62,358 nt of DNA, taken from NCBI GenBank assembly GCA_031553655.1, contig JAVBLG010000001.1, forward strand, positions 1 to 62,358, in the 5' to 3' direction. The position numbers were made by a program, and so were the translations under genes. Numbering within the stretch: the first letter of the stretch is position 1; each line of letters opens with the position of its first letter. Shown one piece after another: positions 37,265 to 45,892 of the stretch. Origin of the DNA: JAVBLG01 sp031553655 (GTDB taxonomy: Bacteria > Desulfobacterota > Desulfovibrionia > Desulfovibrionales > Desulfovibrionaceae). The notes under the pieces were generated by a model, which searched no databases, was not told where the DNA came from, and saw only the letters and a list, made by a program, of their open reading frames with translations.

Positions 37265-38344
37265 CTATTTGCCCTTAATCCTTATCTCCAACGTGTTGGA
37301 ATTCAAAGTCGAAACGCGATGAGAGGCCGGAACGGCGGACAAATCAATGACAATGCGCGTCTTATCGGCCTGGCGGCCCACACGCACCTTGGTGGCAATG
37401 TTGTTTTTGGGCACACCTGGAACTTTCACATCCCAGCTTCCGGGCAAATCAACCACCAGACGATCCGGGCCCTGGAGCAAAATGCTCTGGTAGCGCAGAG
37501 CTTCCGACCCGCTAAGGCGCAGTACAAATCCGCCATCGACCGTCAAAGCCCGGCTGTTCACTGTTTTTTCTCCGGATGCTTTCGTTGGCGCGGCAGGAGA
37601 CGGAGCCGCCGGTTTGGAAGCAGTGGCGGCAGGAGGCGCGGGGATAGGTTTAACCGCAGCCGGGGCCGGGGTAGCGGCAGGCTTGGCTGTGGCAGGAGGC
37701 GCGGGAGTCGGTTTAACCGCAGCCGGGGCCGGAGTGGCCGGAGCCGGTTTGGAAGTCGGTGCGGTTGGTTTGGAAGCGGACGAAGAAGGCGCCGGCGAAG
37801 AAGGTTTTACAGCCGCGGGCTTGTCCGGCTGGATGGGCTGGGCTGGTTGAATCGGCTCCGGAAGAATTTCAGTGTCAGGTTCAACAAGACTTTTCACCGG
37901 AACAGGGGTAAGCACAGGCGTGGAGTGTATCAGCGGTGTAAGCGGACTGCGATCCTCAATCGTCGCTTTTTCGCTTTCAACTTTCAACGGGGCTTGGCTC
38001 TTGCTTTCGGCCATAAGCGATCCGGATGCCGAGGCCCTACTATCAACGGGCGCTGCTGACGCGCGCGGCGGCTCTTGGACCGGTACTGCCGGAGCGGAGG
38101 GTGAAGTAGGTGGCGGCGTTGAGGAAGAAGGCGATGAGAACGGTTCACCAGGCATGCGCGTCTGGGGAGCCATCTGCGGCGGAGCATTACGGGTGAATTC
38201 CGGCCTGGGCGAAGGACGCATAATAAGCTCAGTGGGTCCGCCGGATTTGCCCGAACCTCCCAAACCAAAATATTGGCTGCCCAGCAAGACACCCATGGCA
38301 GCCACGATAACACCGACAACGAGCCACATTATTGTTTTGTTCAT
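37265..38344 (-). CDS. Membrane-anchored AMIN-domain protein with a Pro/Ala/Ser-rich linker
   Basis: A 359-residue protein: an N-terminal membrane anchor (IMWLVVGVIVAAMGVLLGSQYFGL), a long low-complexity periplasmic linker (about 30-250) rich in proline, alanine and serine, and a C-terminal AMIN-like domain (about 262-358, LTVDGGFVLRLSGSEALRYQSILLQGPDRLVVDLPG...VRVGRQADKTRIVIDLSA). AMIN domains target proteins to peptidoglycan or the septum. The linker holds a repeated block (AAVKPTPAPPAT/AAVKPIPAPPAA) encoded by a 63-nt DNA repeat. The long linker could span the periplasm. It is directly upstream of yicC. Confidence 0.85.
   Translation of the reverse strand: MNKTIMWLVVGVIVAAMGVLLGSQYFGLGGSGKSGGPTELIMRPSPRPEFTRNAPPQMAPQTRMPGEPFSSPSSSTPPPTSPSAPAVPVQEPPRASAAPVDSRASASGSLMAESKSQAPLKVESEKATIEDRSPLTPLIHSTPVLTPVPVKSLVEPDTEILPEPIQPAQPIQPDKPAAVKPSSPAPSSSASKPTAPTSKPAPATPAPAAVKPTPAPPATAKPAATPAPAAVKPIPAPPAATASKPAAPSPAAPTKASGEKTVNSRALTVDGGFVLRLSGSEALRYQSILLQGPDRLVVDLPGSWDVKVPGVPKNNIATKVRVGRQADKTRIVIDLSAVPASHRVSTLNSNTLEIRIKGK
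37628..37740. repeat. 63-nt in-frame tandem repeat inside the AMIN gene
   Basis: A segment starting GGCAGGAGGCGCGGG and containing GGTTTAACCGCAGCCGGGGC occurs at 37628 and again at 37691 with few differences. The period of 63 nt equals 21 codons, so copy-number change would lengthen or shorten the proline-rich linker in frame. Confidence 0.7.
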
Positions 38345-38369
38345 AATTGAAGTCCTTGCACTCCACCGA

Positions 38370-39182
38370 TCAACGGGAGCGGCCTATGGCTTTCATGGCA
38401 CTTTTGTTTTGTATAAAATTCAAAAAATCCAAGGCATAAGCAAACCCTGGCTGCACCCGGAGCGCTTCATTAAGATATTTTTCCGCCTCAGACAACTTGC
38501 CGCTGTCATAAAGAACCCTGGCGGCGTTGAAATAGGCGTTTTCATCGCCGGGAGACAGAGTGATAATTTTGGTATAGCAGCGTAATGAAAGGCTGAAAAG
38601 CTTCGACTTGCGCAGAGTAATTCCGAAATCATTGAAAACATGTTTGTGCGCGGGCTGTATACCTTCGTCGGAATCAATTAGCATCTGCAAGGAGCCCATG
38701 GCCGACTGGCGTTTGCGCGGATCATTGATGCTTTTCATCGCATTGGAAAAGCGGGTACGCAACGATTCCACAAGTTTGTCGTCAACCTTAAGCTCACCCT
38801 TATACTCCTCCATGATCGCGTTCAGATCACTGTCGGAAATGGGAGCATCCAGGTTTACAATCGTGTCGTCCGGTTTTGCCTGAGCTTCGTCCCCGACCGG
38901 GGTTTCCGCGGGAGGAACAAAATCGCTTATGCGTTTTCCGGCAAAACTTTTATGCTCATCTTTGTCCGGCACATACCTGATCTGTGGCTCAGGTATGAAG
39001 TAGGCCATAAAGTATGGCTTGGACACAAGACCCGGCTCGCTGGCCGAACTCCTCTTGAGGTCCAGGTTCTGCACAACAACCCCGTCAGCGCACAGCCACG
39101 CGCAGTAATACTGCTTCTTGAGCGCAATGCTTCCGGGTTTTGGTTTTAGGGAATAAACTCCCTTGTATTTATAGTCCGGCAT
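38370..39182 (-). CDS. TPR protein (TPR2), paralog of the protein at 33764-34729
   Basis: A 270-residue soluble protein. The N-terminal part (about 1-45, KGVYSLKPKPGSIALKKQYYCAWLCADG) parallels the N terminus of TPR1. The C-terminal TPR region contains HKHVFNDFGITLRKSK (179-194), SLRCYTKIITLSPGDENAYFNAARVLYDSGKLSEAEKYLNEALRVQPGFAYALDFLNFIQNK. It matches TPR1 in repeat order and in the HKHxFNDFGIxLRKxK motif. The DNA just upstream (39183-39465) is AT-rich. It is probably the first gene of the long minus-strand operon through the AMIN protein, yicC, remA, gmk, pyrF, TPR1 and recJ. Confidence 0.82.
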   Translation of the reverse strand: MPDYKYKGVYSLKPKPGSIALKKQYYCAWLCADGVVVQNLDLKRSSASEPGLVSKPYFMAYFIPEPQIRYVPDKDEHKSFAGKRISDFVPPAETPVGDEAQAKPDDTIVNLDAPISDSDLNAIMEEYKGELKVDDKLVESLRTRFSNAMKSINDPRKRQSAMGSLQMLIDSDEGIQPAHKHVFNDFGITLRKSKLFSLSLRCYTKIITLSPGDENAYFNAARVLYDSGKLSEAEKYLNEALRVQPGFAYALDFLNFIQNKSAMKAIGRSR

Positions 39183-39303
39183 ATCGTAGTTTGCGTTATG
39201 GGATTAAAAAAATTACATATTAAAAATTAGATAGAACTATCTTGATATACAAAAACAATTTTTTTATTATTGCATCTTTCAGGGCGATGCGCAAGCGACA
39301 TAA

Positions 39304-39408
39304 AACAGAAAGGCAACCGCCACAGGAACCTGCCAGGGCGTCGGCATGAGCTTTGACCCGCTGAGATTTCTTAAAAAAGGCGATAAAATAGAGATGACCA
39401 TTGAGTGA
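39304..39408 (+). pseudogene. Remnant of a fumarylacetoacetate hydrolase (FAH) family gene, C-terminal end
   Basis: The plus-strand frame 39304-39408 encodes a peptide of the form ATATGTCQGVGMSFDPLRFL followed by KKGDKIEMTIE and a stop. This matches the conserved end of FAH-family hydrolases (TGTPxGVG, then P--L--GD-VE--IEG-G). An in-frame TAA (39301-39303) lies immediately upstream, and no start codon precedes the motif, so only about 35 codons remain. Upstream DNA (39183-39300) is AT-rich with no further FAH sequence that I could read. I take it as the end of a deleted gene. Family assignment is by motif. Confidence 0.55.
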
Positions 39409-39465
39409 GTGCGGACTTTAATAAATACTACCAAGTAAAACGGCTGAGGAAGAAAAAAACGCTTT

Positions 39466-40386
39466 TCAGCAAGACTTGCCACGGCAGGAAGCCACCGTGC
39501 CCACAACCACTCCGGCCAACACCAGCCCTGAGGCCAGATACTGCTGGAAAGTCAGGCTTTCACCCAGAATAAAAACACCCATAAGTAAGGTGAAAACGGG
39601 AATAAGATTGCTGAACACGGCGGCACGCCCCGCTCCCAGACGGCTTATGCCGTAATTAAAACAGCCGTAGGCCCCCAGGGTTACGCACCCCCCAAGGTAA
39701 ACCACGGCCATAAGCGGCTCTTGTGCGATGTTTTCCGGAAGCCCCATGCCGGGAATGAGCAGCGACGGAGCAAAGAAAATCAGCCCTACCCACGACTGCA
39801 CGGCGGTGATGAAAAACGGGGCGTAATTACTCGACAGCTTGCGCACGCACAATGTATAAACCGTAGCGCAGGCCATGGCCACAAGCTCCAATATATTGCC
39901 AAGTACCGGGTTGGGCGCTTCTTCCGCAGCCACAGCCCCCGCGCTCAGCCAAACAACCCCGGCCAGAGCCACGGCAAACCCCAACCATGTTGTACGCGAA
40001 AGACGCTCTTTGAACACAAACCAGGCGCTCACCGCCACCATCAGCGGCAGAGTGGCCACAATCATTCCGGCTTGGGCGGCCGAAGTTTCCCGCACAGCAT
40101 AACCTTCAAAAACGAAATACAAACACGGCTCGCATACGGCCATGCCCACCAGCAGCTTCCAGTCCCCCTTACGATAGTTCAGGGCGCGCAGCATTGAAGG
40201 CAAAAAAGGTAAAAAACAAAAAGATCCCACCAACATGCGTAAAAAAGTCATGTTTATGGGGTGAAAGCCTCGCAGGGCAATCTTCATAGCAATAAATGAA
40301 CTGCCCCAGAGCACCATGGCGCACAAAAGCGCCAGTATAGGGAGCATGTCCGGGCCAAGTCCGGCTCGGCCCCTTAAGGAACTCAT
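39466..40386 (-). CDS. EamA-family (DMT superfamily) transporter
   Basis: A 306-residue protein with ten predicted membrane helices in two EamA halves (LALLCAMVLWGSSFIAMKIAL starts the first; LGNILELVAMACATVYTLCVRKL starts the second). It has the family pattern of a proline-glycine-containing helix near each end (NLIPVFTLLMGVFILGESLTFQQYLASGLVLAGVVVG). Members export or import amino acids, sugars or other metabolites; the substrate is unknown. Starts at 40386. It stands apart from neighbours, next to an FAH remnant. Confidence 0.88.
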   Translation of the reverse strand: MSSLRGRAGLGPDMLPILALLCAMVLWGSSFIAMKIALRGFHPINMTFLRMLVGSFCFLPFLPSMLRALNYRKGDWKLLVGMAVCEPCLYFVFEGYAVRETSAAQAGMIVATLPLMVAVSAWFVFKERLSRTTWLGFAVALAGVVWLSAGAVAAEEAPNPVLGNILELVAMACATVYTLCVRKLSSNYAPFFITAVQSWVGLIFFAPSLLIPGMGLPENIAQEPLMAVVYLGGCVTLGAYGCFNYGISRLGAGRAAVFSNLIPVFTLLMGVFILGESLTFQQYLASGLVLAGVVVGTVASCRGKSC

Positions 40387-40578
40387 AAATTCACCACAAT
40401 ATTCCGCAAAAGAAAAATCAAGGCCGGCATACCTGCCCTGAAAGAAAAATCGAATATAAAATAAACTTGCGACTTTTGCGAGTCTTAAATAGGCTGGTTT
40501 TCAAGCTCCAAAAACAGCCGGGCCTGCTGACAGACAATTTTATATCATTTTTCCTGAAGAAAAAATAAGGAGCAGAAA

Positions 40579-41202
40579 ATGCTTACCGACTATTATTATG
40601 TTCACGGATTCAATTCCGGCAACAAAAGCGCCTCGTTCGATAAACTGAAACCGCATTTTCCCGAAATACGCTGCCTGAGCTATGAAAGCCACGAGCGCTT
40701 CGAGGTTATACTGGACCACTTGCTGAGTCAGGTGCATGTTGATGCCGACAACGATATATGTTTCATCGGCACCTCACTGGGCGGATTTTTCGCCGCCCAG
40801 CTGGCCCGGCACATTATTTCACACGCAGTCATGTTTAATCCGGTGATATATCCACAAATTTCCTTGGAAAAATTCATCGGCAAAAATGAAAATTTTTCCA
40901 CAGGCAAGACCTATGAACTCACCAGAGAAGCTGTGGAAAGCTACGAAAATTTTGAAGACCCACGCTCGGGAATTTTGTCGCGCACGATTTTTCTGGGTCT
41001 TCACGACAGCTTGCTTGATTACAAAGAGGCGGAAAATTACTGGGAGGGTCAAGCTGCCATCTATCACGTGGAGGAAGAGCATCAAATCAAGGATTTCACG
41101 CCGTATGTGAACCTTATCAAAAACAATATTGAAACAGTGCAGGAATTGATAAACGATGGCTACATCCATACCTTTAAGAATAGGGATGTGCTTGGTCACT
41201 AA
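40579..41202 (+). CDS. YqiA/UPF0227-like alpha/beta hydrolase
   Basis: A 207-residue serine esterase-type protein. It begins YYYVHGFNSGNKSASFDKLK (the HGF-S oxyanion region). The nucleophile elbow is FIGTSLGGFFA (GxSxG) and the likely catalytic histidine is in VEEEHQIKDF near the C terminus, with an aspartate around LGLHDSLLDY. Resembles the YqiA family (PF05728) of putative esterases. Start supported by AAGGAG about 7 nt upstream. Substrate unknown. Confidence 0.82.
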   Translation: MLTDYYYVHGFNSGNKSASFDKLKPHFPEIRCLSYESHERFEVILDHLLSQVHVDADNDICFIGTSLGGFFAAQLARHIISHAVMFNPVIYPQISLEKFIGKNENFSTGKTYELTREAVESYENFEDPRSGILSRTIFLGLHDSLLDYKEAENYWEGQAAIYHVEEEHQIKDFTPYVNLIKNNIETVQELINDGYIHTFKNRDVLGH

Positions 41203-41231
41203 ACAGAACAGAATAAAAATGGAGGAAACCC

Positions 41232-41693
41232 ATGTCCGCATTGATTAACGCGGCCGATGCAATTGCCGCCGCTGTGGAAATTGAACGCCGGGGCCATGTA
41301 TTTTATGCCAAAATTGCTGAGAAAACCTTAAACAAGGATGACAAGGAATTTTTCCTTTTCATGGCCTCTGAGGAAAAACGCCATGAAGGTATTTTTTCGG
41401 CCATGCTTGAACGCGTGGGCGGTCTACCTATGCCCGCCGGCAGCAATGACGAAGAATATCTTATGTATGTACGGGCGCTGCTCGACACCCACAATCTGTT
41501 CATGACCGCTCAAGAGACGGAAATACTAAAGAATCCTATTATTGAAGCCATGCGTTTTGAAAAGGACACCTTGCTGTTCTTCAGCGCTCTGGAAGGCTTT
41601 GTGCCCGAATCGGAAAAAAAGGCCATTCGCTCCTGCGCCGACGAAGAACGCGGTCACCTGAAAATGTTGGCTAAAAGAATGGCCGTAAAATGA
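41232..41693 (+). CDS. Ferritin-like diiron protein (rubrerythrin-type domain, no rubredoxin)
   Basis: A 153-residue four-helix-bundle protein. The iron ligands follow the rubrerythrin pattern: E16/E18 in AVEIERRGHVFY, ASEEKRHEGIF (ExxH), a glutamate in AMRFEKDTLLFFSAL and DEERGHLKMLAKRM (ExxH). No rubredoxin-like cysteine knuckle is present. Such proteins reduce peroxide or store iron in anaerobes. GGAGG lies just before the ATG at 41232. 29 nt after the esterase gene, so possibly co-transcribed. Confidence 0.88.
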   Translation: MSALINAADAIAAAVEIERRGHVFYAKIAEKTLNKDDKEFFLFMASEEKRHEGIFSAMLERVGGLPMPAGSNDEEYLMYVRALLDTHNLFMTAQETEILKNPIIEAMRFEKDTLLFFSALEGFVPESEKKAIRSCADEERGHLKMLAKRMAVK

Positions 41694-41722
41694 AATGATA
41701 TATGGCCCGAATAATGTACATA

Positions 41723-41751
41723 TTGCCATAACCGCGCAAAATGTGTAAAAT
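41723..41751 (+). promoter_or_regulatory. livK promoter (sigma70-type)
   Basis: TTGCCA (41723-41728), 17-nt spacer, TAAAAT (41746-41751). Transcription from about 41758 would give a leader of about 105 nt containing two hairpins: GCCGGG/CCCGGC near its start, and the family 3 element. Confidence 0.65.
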
Positions 41752-41790
41752 GGCCGCGCCGGGTCGCATATTGCACCCCGGCTGTTATAA

Positions 41791-41838
41791 GGCTGACGCG
41801 CCTTGCGCGGAGGCCGAGACACTTGCGTCAGCAAGTGC
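41791..41838 (+). repeat. Short tandem-hairpin element, family 3, copy 1 (in livK leader)
   Basis: GGCTGACGCGCC followed by TTGCGCGGAGGCCGAGAC and the hairpin ACTTGC-GTCA-GCAAGT. Aligns at about three of four positions with 61333-61382. The position in the livK 5' leader, about 25 nt before the start codon, could influence translation. Confidence 0.6.
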
Positions 41839-41862
41839 ATTAACCATAAAAAGGGGTAATAC

Positions 41863-43005
41863 ATGAAATTTGCCAAAACCTTTTTTGCCCTGAGCGCGCT
41901 GGTGTTCGCCCTCGGTCTTTGCGGCGCGGCTCAAGCCGCTGAAAAACCCATAAAAATAGGCGTATACCTGCCTCTTACCGGGCAAAACGCCTTTGGCGGA
42001 CAGCTTGAGCTTGAAGGCGTGCAGCTGGCCCATAAAGCCATGCCTACCGTACTCGGACGCCCGGTTGAGCTGGTTGTGGTCGACAACAAGAGCGACAAAG
42101 TTGAAGCGGCCAATGCCGTGAAAAGACTCACCGAGCGCGACAAGGTTCAGGCCATAATCGGCACCTACGGCTCGTCTCTGGCCATGGCCGGCGGCGAAGT
42201 GGCCGAAAAAGCCAAAGTTCCGGTAGTCGGCACCTCATGCACCAACCCGCTGGTGACTCAGGGCAAAAAATATTACTTCCGCGCTTGCTTTATCGACCCC
42301 TTCCAAGGCGCGGCCGCCGCTTCTTATGCTTATAAAAACCTCGGCTTCAAAAAAGCCGCCATTCTTATGGACGTGGCCAATGACTACGCCGTGGGCCTGT
42401 CCGCCTTCTTTAAGCGCTATTTCACCAAGCTCGGCGGACAAATGGTAGCCGAACTCAAGTACAGCTCCGGCGACCAGGACTTCACCGCTCAGCTCACCGA
42501 GCTTATTTCCAAAAAGCCCGACATCGTTTTCATGCCCGCCTACTTTGCTGAGGGCGCAATTGTTATGAAGCAGGCCCGTGAACTGGGCGCCACCTTCCGC
42601 ATCATGGGCGGCGATGCCATGGACAACCCCGACACCATCAAGATCGGCGGCAAGGCGGTGGAAGGTTTCCTCCACACCACCTTCCCCTATGACGTGGCCA
42701 TGACCAAGATGAGCCCCGAAGCCCAGACTTTCACCGACGCTTGGAAGAAGACTTATCCGCAGAAAGATCCTAACGTTAACGCCGCCCTCGGCTACAACTG
42801 CTATTATCTGATCATGGACGCCATCAAGCGCGCCGGCAAGGCCGAGCCCGAAGCCATCACCCAGGCTCTGGCCAACACCAAAAACCTGCCCACCGCCTTG
42901 GGATCCCTCACCATTAATGCCACCCACGACGCCGAAATGCCCGTGGGCATCATTGAATACAAGGATGGCAAGCGCCACTATGTGGGCGAAGTGAACCCCA
43001 ACTAG
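41863..43005 (+). CDS. livK: Periplasmic branched-chain amino acid binding protein
   Basis: 380 residues with a Sec signal peptide (FFALSALVFALGLCGAAQAAE). The mature protein begins KPIKIGVYLPLTGQNAFGGQLELEG, typical of type I periplasmic binding proteins for leucine, isoleucine and valine. VVDNKSDKVEAANAVKRLTERDKVQAIIGTYGS and NVNAALGYNCYYLIMDAI are in the expected places. It delivers substrate to LivHM. Start preceded by AAGGGG. First gene of the liv operon, followed by two hairpins. Confidence 0.95.
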   Translation: MKFAKTFFALSALVFALGLCGAAQAAEKPIKIGVYLPLTGQNAFGGQLELEGVQLAHKAMPTVLGRPVELVVVDNKSDKVEAANAVKRLTERDKVQAIIGTYGSSLAMAGGEVAEKAKVPVVGTSCTNPLVTQGKKYYFRACFIDPFQGAAAASYAYKNLGFKKAAILMDVANDYAVGLSAFFKRYFTKLGGQMVAELKYSSGDQDFTAQLTELISKKPDIVFMPAYFAEGAIVMKQARELGATFRIMGGDAMDNPDTIKIGGKAVEGFLHTTFPYDVAMTKMSPEAQTFTDAWKKTYPQKDPNVNAALGYNCYYLIMDAIKRAGKAEPEAITQALANTKNLPTALGSLTINATHDAEMPVGIIEYKDGKRHYVGEVNPN

Positions 43006-43091
43006 CGTCCTTTCTGTGAACGCTAGTTTTGACCTTTGAAGTATTGAACGCGCCGCGCGGGCGCGGCGAAATTTCGCCGTTGCCCGCGCGG
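43000..43091 (+). promoter_or_regulatory. Two intercistronic hairpins between livK and livH
   Basis: Hairpin 1: AACTAGCGT (43000-43008, including the livK stop) pairs with ACGCTAGTT (43020-43028), followed by a short T-run. Hairpin 2: CCGCGCGGGC (43053-43062) pairs with GCCCGCGCGG (43082-43091) around a nearly perfect CGGCGAAATTTCGCCG. Probably partial termination and mRNA protection that keep livK more abundant than the membrane genes. Confidence 0.65.
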
Positions 43092-43140
43092 ATGCGTATT
43101 TTTCGAACCATCATCCTAAAATTGCAACAAAGGCCTCCTC

Positions 43141-44034
43141 ATGAGCTTTGAAATGTTTTTTCAGCATTTTTTCAATGCTATGACTCTAGGCTCATTATAT
43201 GCCCTGATCGCCATAGGCTACACCATGGTTTACGGCATTTTGCGCCTGATAAACTTCGCCCATGGCGACATACTTATGGTGGGGGCCTATTTTGTGTTTT
43301 TCGGCACCTTCGCCTTTGGCCTGCCCTTTGGCGTAGCCGCCATTCTGGCTATTGTAGGGGCCAGCATATGCGGGGTGCTCATAGAAAGACTGGCTTACCG
43401 CCCCCTGCGCGACGCCCCGCGCATATCGGCGCTGATCAGCGCCATTGCCATGTCATTTTTTATTGAAAGCCTGGCCGTGGTTCTTTTCACCGGCCTGCCC
43501 AGACCCGTGCTTCAGCCTGAATGGCTGGTAAGCGAATGGAAAATCGGCGGGCTGCGCATTTTGCCCCTCACCGCCTATGTGCCCTTGATCACCGCAGCCA
43601 TGGTGGGCCTTCTGCTTTTCATCATCTATAAAACCAAACCGGGTCTGGCCATGCGCGCCATATCCAAAGACATTGAAACCACCAGACTCCTCGGAGTGAA
43701 GGTGGACAACATCATTGCCCTGACTTTCTGCATAGGCTCGGCCCTGGCTGCGGCCTCGGGCATAATGTGGGCCTTGCGCTACCCCCAGATTCACCCCTAT
43801 ATGGGCATCATGCCCGGCTTCAAAGCCTTTATCGCCGCGGTGTTTGGCGGCATCGGCTCCATTCAGGGCGCGGTTACCGGCGGGTTGGTGCTGGGCTTTA
43901 TTGAAATAATGACCGTAGCCTTTCTGCCGGAGCTTTCCGGCTACAGAGACGCCTTTGCCTTTGTGCTGCTGGTTTTGGTGCTGCTTGTCAAACCCACCGG
44001 ATTGTTCGGCCAGCGCCTGGAGGAAAAAATCTGA
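43141..44034 (+). CDS. livH: Branched-chain amino acid ABC transporter permease LivH
   Basis: 297 residues, about eight membrane helices. Opens FQHFFNAMTLGSLYALIAIGYTMVYGILRLINFAHGDILMVGAY, the diagnostic LivH start. TRLLGVKVDNIIALTFCIGSALAAASGIMW and FGGIGSIQGAVTGGLVLGFIE are the conserved cytoplasmic and late segments. Forms the inner-membrane channel with LivM. Its stop overlaps the livM start by one base (TGATG). Confidence 0.96.
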   Translation: MSFEMFFQHFFNAMTLGSLYALIAIGYTMVYGILRLINFAHGDILMVGAYFVFFGTFAFGLPFGVAAILAIVGASICGVLIERLAYRPLRDAPRISALISAIAMSFFIESLAVVLFTGLPRPVLQPEWLVSEWKIGGLRILPLTAYVPLITAAMVGLLLFIIYKTKPGLAMRAISKDIETTRLLGVKVDNIIALTFCIGSALAAASGIMWALRYPQIHPYMGIMPGFKAFIAAVFGGIGSIQGAVTGGLVLGFIEIMTVAFLPELSGYRDAFAFVLLVLVLLVKPTGLFGQRLEEKI

Positions 44035-45071
44035 TGCAATCGCGCACCGTTTTATTCCTTAATGCAGCCGCCATTCTGGCTTTTGGCCTGTTTTTGTCCC
44101 AGGTGGACTTTTTCCTTGGAAACTATCAGATTTACATTTTGAATCTGATCGCCATAAACGCTATTCTGGCCCTGTCGCTGAACCTCATTTACGGGTTCAC
44201 CGGAATGTTTTCCCTGGGCCATGCCGGTTTCATCGCTATAGGGGCCTACGTTTCGGCCTTATGCATTCTCAGCCCGGAACAAAAAGATATGATGTGGATT
44301 CTCGAACCCATCATCTGGCCTTTTTCAGTAATAGCTACGCCCTTCTGGTTTTCGGTGCTGGCCGGGGGCTTTGTGGCCGCTTTCTTCGCCCTTTTGATCG
44401 CCCTGCCGGTGCTGCGCCTGGGCGACGACTATCTCGGTATAGCCACTCTTGGTTTTGCGGAAATAATCAGGGTGCTCATTGTCAATGCCACACCAATCAC
44501 CAATGGCTCACTGGGCATCAAGGGCATACCCAACTACGCCACACCAATGACCAGTTTTTTCTGGCTGCTGCTTACCATTATTTTTATGACCCGCCTTATC
44601 AACAGTAATTTCGGCAATGTGCTCAAAGCCATACGCGACAATGAAATAGCCGCCAAGGTTATGGGCATAGACGTTTTTCGCAACAAGGTGCTGTCTTTCT
44701 GCATAGGGGCTTTTTTCGCCGGAGTGGGCGGGGCGCTGCTTGGCAGCCACCTTTCCACCATCGACCCCAAGATGTTCAACTTCCTGCTTACCTTCAACGT
44801 ATTGATGTTTGTTGTGGCTGGGGGGCTTGGCTCGCTCAGCGGCAGCCTTATAGGCACGGCCATTATCACCGTAATGCTTGAATGGCTGCGGGCTATAGAA
44901 GAACCCACCGACCTCGGATTTTTTGTGCTGCCGGGCATACCGGGAATGCGCATGGTTATTTTTTCGCTGTTCCTGCTGGGCATCATTCTGTATCGCCGCG
45001 AGGGCATAATGGGCATGCGCGAAATCACCTGGGACACCATCTTCAAATTTAAAGGGCGCATAAAATCATGA
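44034..45071 (+). CDS. livM: Branched-chain amino acid ABC transporter permease LivM
   Basis: 345 residues, about ten helices. Contains LNLIYGFTGMFSLGHAGFIAIGAYVSAL, GDDYLGIATLGFAEIIRVLIVN and KAIRDNEIAAKVMGIDVFRNKVLSFCIGAFFAGVGGALLG, all LivM hallmarks. Overlaps livH by one base and livG by 4 nt (ATGA). Confidence 0.96.
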   Translation: MQSRTVLFLNAAAILAFGLFLSQVDFFLGNYQIYILNLIAINAILALSLNLIYGFTGMFSLGHAGFIAIGAYVSALCILSPEQKDMMWILEPIIWPFSVIATPFWFSVLAGGFVAAFFALLIALPVLRLGDDYLGIATLGFAEIIRVLIVNATPITNGSLGIKGIPNYATPMTSFFWLLLTIIFMTRLINSNFGNVLKAIRDNEIAAKVMGIDVFRNKVLSFCIGAFFAGVGGALLGSHLSTIDPKMFNFLLTFNVLMFVVAGGLGSLSGSLIGTAIITVMLEWLRAIEEPTDLGFFVLPGIPGMRMVIFSLFLLGIILYRREGIMGMREITWDTIFKFKGRIKS

Positions 45072-45892
45072 GCGCGGCATCATCCTTATCAACGGGCGCG
45101 GTTTCCGCGCCGGGCGCAAAGGCGCTTTCCGTAAGCGAGCTCACCATGCGCTTCGGCGGAGTTACGGCGGTTAATGATTTGAGTTTTGAAGTGCCCAAGG
45201 GCGGCATCGCCGGACTGATAGGCCCCAACGGCGCGGGTAAAACCACTGTTTTCAACGTAATCAGCGGTTTTTACACCCCTCAGGAAGGGCGGGTGCTTTT
45301 TGGCGAAAAGAACATTACCGGCACGCCGCCACACAAGGTGTGCGCCGCGGGCATGGCCAGAACTTTCCAGAACATACGCCTGTCGCACAATATGAGCGTG
45401 TTACAGAATGTGATGGTGGGCTGCTATGTGCGCCGCAAATGCCACTGGTGGGAAGCCCCATTGGGCTTGCCGCGTTTTTACCGCGAAGAACGGGCCATGC
45501 GCGAAAAGTCTATGGACTTGATCACCCGTCTGGGTTTGGAAACGTATGCGGAAGAAAAAGCCACCAGCCTGGCCTATGGCGCGCAGCGCCGCCTGGAAAT
45601 AGCCAGGGCTTTGGCCACCGAGCCCACCATGTTACTGCTGGACGAGCCGGCCGCTGGAATGAATCCTCAGGAAAGCATTGAGCTTATGCATTTCATTGGA
45701 AAAATCCGCGATGATTTCAATCTTACCATTCTGCTCATAGAGCACGATATGAAGGTGGTTATGGGCATATGCCAGTACATATGGGTTCTGGAATACGGAA
45801 GTCTGATCGCCGCGGGCGATCCCGACGCCATCCGCAGCAACCGCGACGTCATAAAAGCCTATCTTGGCGAAGAGATGGCCGCCCATGCTTGA
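45068..45892 (+). CDS. livG: Branched-chain amino acid ABC transporter ATPase LivG
   Basis: 274 residues. Walker A GPNGAGKTT, Q-loop ARTFQNIRL, signature LAYGAQRRLEIARAL (YGxQ in place of SGGQ, normal for LivG), Walker B MLLLDEPAAGMNP, H-loop LIEHDMKVVM. The first 15 residues are an extra Ser/Ala-rich lead. Overlaps livM by 4 nt and livF by 8 nt. Confidence 0.96.
   Translation: MSAASSLSTGAVSAPGAKALSVSELTMRFGGVTAVNDLSFEVPKGGIAGLIGPNGAGKTTVFNVISGFYTPQEGRVLFGEKNITGTPPHKVCAAGMARTFQNIRLSHNMSVLQNVMVGCYVRRKCHWWEAPLGLPRFYREERAMREKSMDLITRLGLETYAEEKATSLAYGAQRRLEIARALATEPTMLLLDEPAAGMNPQESIELMHFIGKIRDDFNLTILLIEHDMKVVMGICQYIWVLEYGSLIAAGDPDAIRSNRDVIKAYLGEEMAAHA

Noticed and set aside
41701..41862. A riboswitch in the livK leader
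   Set aside because: The leader has only simple hairpins and a dispersed repeat; I recognise no known aptamer consensus.
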